Positions 55,057 through 64,000 of a DNA stretch of 64,000 bases are shown one piece after another. The notes beneath the pieces were generated by a model. It saw only the letters and a list, made by a program, of their open reading frames with translations, did not search any database and was not told the origin of the DNA. Every line of letters begins with the position of its first letter. Position 1 is the stretch's first letter. The DNA lies in assembly GCF_030848805.1 (NCBI RefSeq), contig NC_092366.1:12133625-12197624 (forward strand). The letters are read 5' to 3'. The stretch is from Temnothorax longispinosus. Taxonomy: Eukaryota > Arthropoda > Insecta > Hymenoptera > Formicidae. Both the position numbers and the translations under genes were made by a program.

Positions 55057-55312
55057 TTTAACAGACGACATGCATCCTTTGTTAATCTAAAATATAAAAG
55101 TATATAATTACGCGCTACAATGTAAAATTTTGCTACTAATACGACATTTAAATACGAAAAATTACCTATACATTTTACGAAATTCGTTGTCAGGAACCAA
55201 GAATGGATTTGATACATCTCGGAGTAACCTTCGTGTAACTCTCATAACCTCATTACGTGGTTCGAAAACATTATCATCATCATCTCATCATCATCATTAT
55301 CATGGTAATTAT

Positions 55313-56388
55313 TCACTTGGTAATTATTCAGTTTAGGGGCCTCACCTCAAATCTCGATGTAAATATGCTCAATCGACGCGTTTTTGTACGAAACGAAAAA
55401 ATCTGGCAGAAAAAAGTGTCGCTCTGCCCCGCGACGCGAGATATTAAACGTTAAAGTTGACAGGAATCAGGTTATGATTCCAGCCATACCGACAACATGT
55501 AGCAACACTGAACGTGCCCTGCGGCCACATGCGCATGCTCAGTGGTCGCACGCGCATGTAAAACTGCGCCAATTTTAAATGAATCAATCGTGCAGAATAA
55601 CCAAGCATCTCGATTCAAGCAGTTAGGTCTCACGCTGGGAGTTTCATTAGTTTAATTATGCGTGGGAAGCACACACACACACACACACACGGGGGGGTGC
55701 GAGGGGGGCCTTCGGCCCCCCTTCTCCCGCACCCACCCCGTCGGTAGACAGCGTGGACCTCGCTTTACAACATAAAGTACATGCTAAGTTGTAAAGCGAA
55801 ATTATAAAGCACATGCATGGAGGGGTGCAAGGGGGCTTACATGCGTGAGCGCACGTGAACAGAAAGGCTTTTCTCCCCTGCACCCTCCCCCATGCATGTA
55901 CTTTATAATTTCGTTTTACAACTTAGCATGTACTTTATGTTGTAAAGCGAGGTCCACGCTGCCTACCGACGGGGTGGGTGCGGGAAAAGGGGGGCCGAAG
56001 GCCCCCCCTCGCACTCCCCGTGTGTGTGTGTGTGTGTGTGTGTGCTTCCCACGCATAATTAAACTAATGAAACTCCCAGCGTGAGACCTAACTGCTTGAA
56101 TCGAGATGCTTGGTTATTCTGAACGATTAATTCATTTAAAATTGGCGCAGTTTTACATGCGCGTGCGGCCACAGAGCATGTTCGTAGTCGCCAGTAGTCG
56201 CTACAGCTCGTCGGTATGACAGGAATCATAACCTGATTCCTGTCAACTTTAACGTTTAATATCTCGCGTCGCGGGGCAGAGCGACACTTTTTCTGCCAGA
56301 TTCTTTCGTTTCGTACAAAAACGCGTCGATTGAGCATAATTACATCGAGATTTGAGATGAGGCCCCTAAACTGAATAATTACCATTCA
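55313..56388. repeat. 1.07-kb near-perfect palindrome with CA tracts in both arms
   Basis: GGTAATTATTCAGTTTAGGG at 55318 pairs with its complement ending at 56385; the centre is near 55850. Arms of about 515 bp share GACAGGAATCAGGTTATGAT, CTGCCCCGCGACGCGAG, CA microsatellites (55667-55690 and the GT run at 56020-56042), and a GGGGGGCCTTCGGCCCCCC hairpin. Small differences (for example near 55500-55550 against 56165-56215) show the arms are diverging. Sequence 56389-56912 has a TTATCA run and no recognised feature. Confidence 0.88.
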
Positions 56389-56912
56389 GTTTCCCCCCTT
56401 CATTATCATTATCATTAAATAACAACATTGCAGCCATATATATTGTTGTAGCAGAGGTAGAGAGGAAATGTGGTGAGGGGGTAGCCGGAATAAAGTAGCT
56501 TGATTTCAATTAACCGTACGCTCACACTTTATTGTTTCTTAACACGAGGACGACCGGTTGTAATGGCGTTACAGACGACTCTGATTGATCTCGTGGGGGG
56601 GAATTCGTGGTCGCGCGTACAACGCTCGCAGCGCACCCGACTATAGCCGAACGTCCTCGAGCGTCTCCGATTACAGCATCGAGAATGCTCGGCTTCCGAC
56701 TAAAGGCCGATTCACAGATGCGCGTCAAACTATTTTGCCTTAACATATATAATTGCCATTATTATTGTTTTTATAATTTATACATCGTTACACTCACACA
56801 AAATCAAGATCACTTTCCACGGTTTTTCTCCTCTCTCTTTTTATCTCACAGTTTTCTCGCCCGGATTTCACCATTCGACAAGAAAATTCTTGCCGAACGA
56901 ACTCCCGTGAGA

Positions 56913-56991
56913 TAACTCGCATTTACACTATGATGAAAGTTAGGGAATCAAAAGTTATGAGTGGCTCGCATTTTCACCATGATGAAAGTTA
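56913..56991 (+). promoter_or_regulatory. Direct repeat in the LINE B 5' region
   Basis: Two copies of a TAACTCGCATTTACACTATG-like block ending ATGATGAAAGTTA occur at 56913-56942 and 56962-56991, 49 bp apart, just upstream of ORF1. Tandem blocks in the 5' UTR often carry LINE promoters, but this is inferred from position only. Confidence 0.3.
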
Positions 56992-57096
56992 CAGAATTGA
57001 CCCCCTGGCTGGCTGATTGCTCGTGGCCTACTCGATACTACAATCGATAATCGATAGCAGCGGTGGGGATCTTGGGGCGTCTGGTTGGCAGCGCCT

Positions 57097-58187
57097 ATGC
57101 AGCGCACGTGTAGTAGGTGTTCCAAAACTATTGCCGGTTTGGCAAAATTGTGCGTGAAGTGCGGGCGATTGTTTCACCCAGGCTGTGTTAAGGCGTATCT
57201 TGGTACTAAATCGGCCGGTGGGTGCTGCAAAGTGCAATTGTCAGCAATGCCTCTCACACCGAGGGATGTATGTACATACATGGTTCTCAACCTGCGGGTC
57301 ATAAGAGCCCTGCTATGCAGGGTGCGGTGGATGGTGTGCCTCGTGCTCCATTGCAGTCTACCGAGGCGCTGTTGCAGTCAATTCTGACGAGAATTGAAGA
57401 GGCTGACACGAAGTCTGCTGCTAGGCTGGATGATTTAGACAAAAAGTTTACGGCTGTGTTTGAGAGATCAGACAAGAAAATCTCGGCTTTCATTGATCGG
57501 CAGGAAGCTGTAAACGTGGACTTTGCGCGAAAACTCGATCAAATACCGGACATTTTAAAGATCGTGGAGGGCCATGGTGAGAGAATTGCGGTGCTGGAGG
57601 CTCAGAGTGCGCGGCTGCTGGGTTCTCAGCATGTTGATCGCGGGCTATCTGCTGCATCGCGGGTGTCTGAAGCGTCTGAAATTATTATCTCGGGAATTCC
57701 AAGCTCTATTACCGATGCTTCAGGGGTGCTCGTCGAAAGTGTATTTCGTGCACTCGGGGTATCTCATCTGGTTTCCGACGTTCTCGAGACCCGTGATGTG
57801 GTCGGGCGGGATACGTCCGTCGTGAGTGCTGCAGCGTCTGGCTCCGTATCGGCCGGTAATATTCCGAGTGGCACTGCTGGACGTAAAAGATCGGTCATCG
57901 TGGCGCTTAAGTCACGTGAAATTTGCGACCACATTATAAAGATTATGCGGGGCAGACGTAGACTTCTGGTTAGTGATATTTTTTCGGTTAATGTCCCTGG
58001 TAATATTTATGTAAATGAATTACTTCCGACGCATGCCTACAATTTGTTACGACAAACGAGAATTAAGGCCAGACAGACCTCTTTTAAGCATGTGTGGAGC
58101 AGGGATGGTCGTATTTTTGTTCGCAAGGATCATGGTCAGCCTCCTATACTGATATCCTCTGAGACTGACCTGGCGGGATTGCAGTGA
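57097..58187 (+). pseudogene. LINE B ORF1: PHD-like zinc motif, coiled coil, FP-C-like domain
   Basis: From ATG 57097: CSRCSKTIAGLAKLC-VKCGRLFHPGC then CC, a PHD-like zinc motif. A frameshift between 57215 and 57245 moves to the frame of 57222-58187. That frame holds a coiled coil (ILTRIEEADTKSAARLDDLD), EIIISGIPSS (RRM-like start), SVIVALKSREICDHIIKIM, then NELLPTHAYNLLRQTRIKAR and HVWSRDGRIFVRKDHGQPP, which resemble the C-terminal domain of baculovirus FP proteins found in many insect LINE ORF1s. It ends at TGA 58185-58187, with ORF2 continuing in the same frame. Confidence 0.75.
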
Positions 58188-61111
58188 TTTGCCGTTGCGG
58201 ATGTTGGCCGTGTTTGTGCCACCTCGAATGATCACCTCAGGATTGCTCATTTGAATGCCAGCTCCCTTCCTGCCCATCTAGAGTCAATTCAAGCTTTCTT
58301 GACGTCCAATTTCTTTCATATTATTTCAATTTCTGAAACTTGGCTTCATTCACACATTTCGGACGATTTAATACGCATTGCTGGATATTACTTGTTGCGC
58401 GTGGACAGGGAGGGCAGGAAGGGGGGTGGTGTGGCGTGTTATATACACGAATCACTGAAGGCGCGTGTGTTGGCGTCATCGCCTTCTGCCTTCTCGAATG
58501 CGCCGGAATATCTTATCCTTGACATTCGAGGTGACACACGGGATCCTCTCTTGCTCACCTCTATGTATCGCAGACCGAGGGGTAAGAACTTTAGTGAATT
58601 TGTCGATGCGCTTACTGCAGTCTCTCATAACTATAGAAACATAGTCATCACCAGCGATCTGAACTGCAATCTTCTTACTTCTTCATACGAATCGAAAAAT
58701 CTAAGAGACATGGTTTCACAGTTGTCGCTCAATATTGTTGAGTGGCCATCGACCTTTCACATTGGTTCCTCTGAATCATGGCTGGATGTTTTTGTGGTTG
58801 ACGACTTGCATAAGGTGGTATCGTTTCGCAAGTCGGATTCTCCCTTTATTAACGGTCATGATCTCATTGAACTGACTTATTCGTTCAAGGTGCCATCCTT
58901 CACGAGTCGAAGATTAGTACGACGTTGTTACAAAAGATTTGAGAGACAGAGGTTTGTCAAAACACTTACCTCTAAGTTGTCCTTGTCTTTTACACAGGAT
59001 ATAAGCCAGATGAGCCTTGGCGAGGCAGACGTTGAAGACTGTTTGAACACCATTACTAATGATTTCACTGCCAGCTTGGACTTACACACTCCAATGCACA
59101 CATTTCGCGCGACTCGTCTGTCGACGCCTTGGTTCACCAGTGCCCTTGCTGGCAGGATTCGGCATCGTAACAAGCTTTATGGTATTGCGCGTAGGTCCGG
59201 AAACTTACTTGAGCTTTAGATTTATAGGCACTATAGAAATAATCTAACGCTTGATTTGAGAGGAGCCAGAGAGCGGTTCCACATGGAGAAACTGAGCTCA
59301 GTTTCTGATCCGTCCAGGATGTGGCGTGAGTTTTCCAATCTCGGTCTAATAGAGTCACCGCTTTCCTCACCTCTAAACTTCTTTTCTCGCGATGAGTTGA
59401 ACGCCTACTATGCTTCCATCTCAAATCGTTATCCCTCTTGCTCACAATCACAATTGACCGACATTATTCAATCCATAGTGCCTGACGAACCACTATTCAG
59501 TTTTTCTCAAATAACGTTCGATAGCTTATCCTCGATAGTGGTTTCTCCATCTTCTGTTTCTTTTGCCTCGGGTTATGATCAATTGCCATTATCTGCCATA
59601 GCCTTAGCCCTGCCTCATATAGGAAATCTTTTAACCTCATTTTTAAATTGCTGTCTCAATCTAGGACATTTTCCATCTCTCTGGAAACGCGCTATAGTGC
59701 GCCCACTTTCCAAGATCAAGACTCCCATCTCTCCTTCTGATACGAGACCAATAACCAACTTGTGCGAGCTTTCCAAATTATTTGAGAGAATTATGCACCG
59801 TCAAATCGTGGACTTCATTGCTTCCAATCATATACTAGACGATCGGCAATCAGGTTACCGCAAAGGCTATTCCACCCAGACAGCTCTACTTCGGTTATCT
59901 CATGATATCAGGAGCGCTGTCGACATAGGTGAGGTTATCATTTTGGTGCTTTTTGACTTCAGCAAAGCATTCGACACGGTCTCGCATCTTTTATTATTGA
60001 CAAAGTTAAGGAAACTGGGATTTTCTGACTTGGCCCTTAGACTTGTTTTTTCGTATCTAACCGGACGATCTCAGGCAGTTGTTGATTTGGAGGGGGCTTT
60101 TTCAGATTAGCTATCGGCTGCGGGTGTCCCGCAGGGATCTGTTTTGGGCCCGCTTCTCTTCTCCCTGTTTATTAACGATATAAGTGCTTTTTTCGGTTTA
60201 CTCAGCACCTGATATTTGCAGACGACACGCAAATCTATCACAGGTGTCTCTTGAGTAAATTGAATGTTGGTCTGCAGCTTGTGGCTCATGATGTGGGAGT
60301 TATCTCTGAGTTCGCGGCTACTAATGGGTTGTCCCTTAATCTTAATAAGTCTAAGGTTCTAATACTGGGCAGTAAGAGCTACGTAGAATAGATCAATCTC
60401 GAAGATTTACCCCTCATTTCTGTAAATGGTACTTCCATTCCGTATGTTGCTGAGGCACGAAATTTGGGGCTCATTATTATGAGCTCCGATCTATCGTGGA
60501 AAAGCCAGGTCTCCCATATCTCGAAAAGAGTGCATTTTACGCTGCACAAGCTCAAGTTTCATAGAAACTCTTTATCACGTCAACTACGTGTTAAGCTCGT
60601 GTCTGTATTGATCTGGCCTTTGCTCGATTATTGTTGTCTGGTTTACAACGATGTTACCAGTGAGCTCAATACTAAATTACAGAAGCTGATTAACTGCGCG
60701 ATTCGGTTTATCTTCGATTTAAAGCGCGATGAGCACATTACACTGTACCGACATCAATTGAGGTGGTTGTCTGTGAAGAATAGACGTCTTTATTATCTTG
60801 GGATTAAAATGTATAAGATATCTAATGGTGTGTCTCCTGGCTATCTCGCTGAAGTTTTTGTCAAATCTGATTCCTCGATTAGACGGTCGTCACGGTTGGC
60901 ACTGCCATGTACCTTTCATATTCCTATTCACAGAACTGAGGCCTATCACAAGTCCTTCCACCTCGCGGGAATATATTTCTGGAATTCCCTTCCAATCGAA
61001 ATTGTTTCTTCCTCGTCTGTCGCGGAGTTCAAACGAAGGCTTCACGACCATCTTTTTGCACTAGAGCAGGGTACCACCGGAGACTCGGCCGTGGAGTTGT
61101 CTATTGTTTAG
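58188..61111 (+). pseudogene. LINE B ORF2: AP endonuclease, reverse transcriptase, C-terminal tail
   Basis: The frame opens directly after the ORF1 TGA and has no ATG before the endonuclease. Endonuclease blocks: RIAHLNASSLPAHLESI, ISISETWLHS, GGGVACYIHES, TSMYRRPRGK, IVITSDLNCN, GHDLIEL. RT blocks: FPSLWKRAIVRPLSKIK, ITNLCELSKLFERI, RQSGYRKGYSTQTALL, ILVLFDFSKAFDTVSH (motif A), GVPQGSVLGPLLFSLFINDI (motif B), LIFADDTQIY (motif C, near 60215), LSLNLNKSKVLILGS. The tail to 61111 is open. Lesions: TAG 59217-59219, TAG 60108-60110, a frameshift near 60190, TAG 60389-60391. Confidence 0.85.
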
Positions 61112-61538
61112 AAATAAGTTTGTATCAATACGTTTAGCGTAAAATTGGCTGTTATATAATCAATTGTTAAGAGTCGCCCTTTGTGGAGATGCGAGCATTT
61201 TTCCGCTGCTTCGCGTAAATTTGTATCTTAATTTTCTCAGTAATCTCTAGTATTCTACACACTTCAGACGCATCCTCCTCTGAGGGCGATTCACCTCTTT
61301 GCTGATAGCACTACTAGTATTTTTGTTTCTAGTCATTACTATGAGTGCGTCACTTGTGCGGGGGCGATCCAGCGGCGTGATGCCCGTTTTTGCGTTTTGC
61401 CTGCTTTTGTTTTCTTTTCATCTTTATGTTTATTATAATTATTATGTTTATTTTTTATTTTGCGTTTATTTTTGTGTTATCTTTGTATCAGTAGAATAAC
61501 TCAGGAATTGCCTAAAGTCTTGACTATGGCATAATAAA
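61112..61538 (+). other. LINE B 3' UTR
   Basis: Non-coding sequence after the ORF2 stop at 61109-61111 ending GACTATGGCATAATAAAG, directly before the AATC tail. The minus-strand copy at 28217 ends with related GGGCATAATAAATC. The ORF at 61299-61499 is not convincing. Confidence 0.65.
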
Positions 61539-61539
61539 G

Positions 61540-61628
<89 letters not shown>
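61539..61628. repeat. (AATC)n(TC)n compound microsatellite between two LINE B copies
   Basis: Eleven AATC units (the tail of copy 1) pass into about 23 TC units ending at 61628, where the 5'-truncated second LINE B copy begins without spacer. Confidence 0.95.
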
Positions 61629-61630
<2 letters not shown>

Positions 61631-62346
61631 CTGCCAGGTTTGACCAGTCAGATAGGAAGATCGCTGCCTTTATGGAGCAGCAAGAGTCGGTGAATGTCGG
61701 CTTTGCGCACAAGTTAGATCAAATACCCTAGCTCTTAAAAATCATAAAAGAGCAGGGCGAAAAAATTGCGTCGCTTGAGGCTCAGTGCGCGCAGTTGCGT
61801 GGCTCTGGGCACGTAGAGCGGGAATTGTCAACATCGCGGGTCCCTCGGACGTCTGAAATAATTATTTCTGTTCCTAGTAAGCTCACTGTTACATCTGGTA
61901 AGCTTGTTGAGAGTGTTTTTCGTGTTCTTGGCATTCCACAGCTTACCTCTGATGTCCTTGAGGCCCGAGATGTGAGGGTGGGTGACGCGTCCGCAGCGTC
62001 TGGCTCTGTTTTTGCCACTAATCAGCAGAATGATACTGGTCGTACGAGATCCGTCATCGTCGCACTTAAGTCCCATTAAGTTTGCGATTACGTTCTCAGA
62101 GCCGTGCGCCGTGAACGCCGACTCACAGTCAGCGAAGTTTTTCCGGGTGATGTCCCCGGTTATATCCGTGTCAATGAATTTCTTCCTGCTGATACATATG
62201 ATCTCCTGCGCAAGACTAAAATCAAGGCTAAGCAGTGTTCGTATAAATATGTTTGGTGTAGAGATGGTAAAATATTTGTCCGCAAAGACCATAATCAGCC
62301 TTCTTTAGTCATCGCCTCTGAGGCTGGCCTGGTCAATCTCCAGTGA
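61629..62346 (+). pseudogene. LINE B ORF1 (second copy), C-terminal two thirds
   Basis: Blocks RFDQSDRKIAAFMEQQESVN, SEIIISVPSKLTVTSG, SVIVALKSH and NEFLPADTYDLLRKTKIKAK, VWCRDGKIFVRKDHNQPS follow copy 1 position by position. Stops near 61729 and at about 62077 with a frame change break it. It ends in LQ-TGA at 62344-62346, like copy 1. Confidence 0.75.
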
Positions 62347-64000
62347 CCTGTGGAGGAGGTGTACCATGTTCCTTCGCCAAATTGTCTCGCTATTGCTCAT
62401 CTCAATGCTTGCTCCCTTTCTGCCCATTTTGAATCAATCCAGGCCTTCCTAGCGTCTAATTTCTTTCATATCATTTTAATCTCTGAAACCTGGCTCCATT
62501 CACATATTTCCGACGACCTCGTAGGCTTTTCAGAAACAATCTCACGCGTGATCTTAGACGAGCCAGAGAACAGTATCACACAAATAGACTAAATACAATT
62601 TCTGATCCGTCCAAGATGTGGCGCGAACTTGCCAATCTTGGTCTTATTGAATCACTTCGTTCTTCACCCCTTAACTTTTTTTCGCGTGATCTTTTGAATG
62701 CTCATTATGCTTCTATTTCAAACTGTTATCCTTACGTATCGCTGGATATTATCTTTTACGGGCTGATAGGGAGGGAAAGGAGGGGGGTGGCGTCGCGTGT
62801 TATGTTCATGATTTACTTAGGGCGCATGTCCTGGCGTCATCTCCCTCCGCTTTCTCGAATGCGCCTGAGTATCTTATTCTAGATATTCGTAGCGTTGCAT
62901 GTGAACCTCTTCTATTTACTATCATGTATCGTCGGCCGAAAGCCAGAAATTTCAGTACATATGTTGATGTCGTTACTTCATATATATGCACAGTTACAAA
63001 AATATCATTATTACCGGCGATTTAAATTGTAATCTTCTTGTTCCATCATACGAGTCTGGTTACTTACGAGGCATGGTTTCACAATTGTCGCTCAATATTG
63101 TTCAGTCACAACCTACTTTTTACACAAGTTCTTCCCATTCTTGGTTGGACGTCTTCATAGTCGACAGCACGGACAAAGTATTATCATTTTGTAAGTCTGA
63201 CGCTCCCTTCATCAACGGTTACGATCTCATCGAATTGACTTATTCTTTTGAAGTGCCGTCCTTCAGTAGTCGCACCCTCGTCCGGCGCTGCTACAAAAAA
63301 TTCGACGAGCAAGCGTTTACTCGCACTTTCACCTCCATGCTATCCTCATCTTTTCCGCGTGATTTTGGTTTGATGAGGCCCAGTGATTCTGACCTTGACC
63401 ATTTTCTCAACACCATAACTAACGACATAACTGCCTGTTTGAATCTATATGCTCCTATTCATACTTTTAGAGTGACCCGTCCGTCTGCCCCTTGGTTGAC
63501 TGAGGCTCTTACTCTCAAAATCAGACACCGCAACCGGCTCTTCAACATCGCGCGTAGATCCGGTGAAATCCTCGATTTTCACATTTATAGGCTTTTCAGA
63601 AACAATCTCACGCGTGATCTTAGACGAGCCAGAGAACAGTATCACACAAATAGACTAAATACAATTTCTGATCCGTCCAAGATGTGGCGCGAACTTGCCA
63701 ATCTTGGTCTTATTGAATCACTTCGTTCTTCACCCCTTAACTTTTTTTCGCGTGATCTTTTGAATGCTCATTATGCTTCTATTTCAAACTGTTATCCTTC
63801 TTGTACACAATCCCAATTTTCTGATATCATATCCATAGTGCCCGGCGAACCGCAATTTCATTTTTCTCAAATATCCGTTGACGACCTGCGCTCTGCAATA
63901 TCTTCACCTTCCTCTCCTTCTTTTGCTTCTGGCTCTGATCAGTTACCATTATTCGCCATCGCCTTGGCCCTGCCCCATATTGGCAATCTTCTGACCACAT
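62347..64000 (+). pseudogene. LINE B ORF2 (second copy), partial, with internal duplication
   Basis: The frame continues from the ORF1 TGA: CLAIAHLNACSLSAHFESIQ, ILISETWLHSHISDDL, then the 212-bp insert (62522-62733). The endonuclease resumes in another frame at 62734 (GRERRGVASRVMF in one frame, GGGVACYVHD-like in another; MYRRPKARNFS later). From 63440 the RT N-terminal region (APWLTEALTLKIRHRNRLFN, DPSKMWRELANLGLIES) leads to the window end. Multiple frameshifts and stops. Confidence 0.78.
62522..62733 (+). repeat. 212-bp segment identical to 63588-63799
   Basis: The segment beginning TAGGCTTTTCAGAAACAATC and ending TTCAAACTGTTATCCTT is base-for-base the same as 63588-63799, which is its proper place in ORF2. 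Here it sits between GACGACCTCG and ACGTATCGCTGG, which are contiguous in copy 1 (GACGATTTAATACGCATTGC). A dinucleotide TA at the junctions may be microhomology. Confidence 0.92.

Larger units (their letters stand above)
57010..61583 (+). mobile_element. LINE family B, near full-length copy
   Basis: A 4.5-kb non-LTR retrotransposon with ORF1 (PHD-like zinc motif, coiled coil, FP-C-like domain), ORF2 (endonuclease, RT, C-terminal tail), a 3' UTR from 61112, and an AATC-repeat tail (61539-61583) passing into a TC tract. Only a handful of lesions interrupt it. The exact 5' end is not defined. No target duplication is visible because the 3' flank is a microsatellite. It belongs to the jockey/CR1-like group by domain content. 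Confidence 0.85.
61629..64000 (+). mobile_element. LINE family B, second copy, 5'-truncated, continuing past the window
   Basis: Begins inside the ORF1 coiled coil and runs in the same order as copy 1 to the RT region at the window end. It has an internal 212-bp duplicated segment in the endonuclease. The 5' junction is the TC tract; the 3' end lies outside the window. Confidence 0.85.

Overview
This is a repeat-dominated stretch of an arthropod nuclear genome, most likely a hymenopteran and probably an ant. I infer this from short GT-AG introns, the element families present (Mutator-like transposases with a DEDD exonuclease, DIRS elements, Glu/Arg-rich LINEs, LINEs with a baculovirus-FP-like ORF1, Gypsy elements), low GC, and many fold-back MITEs. 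No bacterial operons, rRNA genes or CRISPR arrays are visible. Almost all coding potential belongs to transposable elements. Host-like sequence is limited to a Tudor-domain gene remnant, a Myb/SANT-like DNA-binding gene, a decayed tRNA-Glu and two exon-like ORFs.

Layout. 1-3450: a small fold-back, then a four-exon Mutator-like transposase/DEDD-exonuclease gene on the minus strand. 3970-6248: a 3'-truncated DIRS retrotransposon, followed by a MITE and a 104-unit CA tract. 6894-10670: mostly unassigned sequence with a 41-bp tandem repeat, an 876-bp TIR element, a mariner remnant and an orphan exon. 10674-14290: hairpins, a 5'-truncated non-LTR 3' end with target duplication, and GC-rich degenerate LINE-like sequence. 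14294-16044: nested TIR elements, one holding a tRNA-like sequence. 18160-24069: a complete but decayed DIRS element with inverted terminal repeats and an internal complementary region. 24700-26877: Tudor-gene remnant and tRNA-Glu. 26878-29425: LINE family A, interrupted by a LINE family B fragment sitting between two GA tracts. 29447-31006: fold-backs and tandem repeats. 32300-36102: Gypsy element with a 3' LTR. 36558-40820: a 4.3-kb palindrome with a Tc1 transposase tail at its centre. 40950-44760: an exon-like ORF split by LINE A, which is itself split by a solo LTR. 45131-46023: a TIR transposon. 46598-52222: a minus-strand Gypsy element carrying two DNA transposons. 53085-54615: palindromes upstream of the Myb/SANT-like gene. 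55313-56388: a 1.07-kb palindrome. 57010-64000: two head-to-tail copies of LINE B, the second running off the window.

The window reads as a nest of insertions whose order can be worked out: solo LTR in LINE A in an exon-like ORF; two TIR elements in a Gypsy; a fold-back in a DIRS element; a LINE B in a microsatellite within LINE A; a TIR element in one arm of a palindrome. The observations most worth following are LINE B (ORF1 and ORF2 share one frame across a single UGA in two copies, and insertions sit next to TC microsatellites), the nearly complete Mutator/exonuclease gene, and the DIRS terminal architecture.
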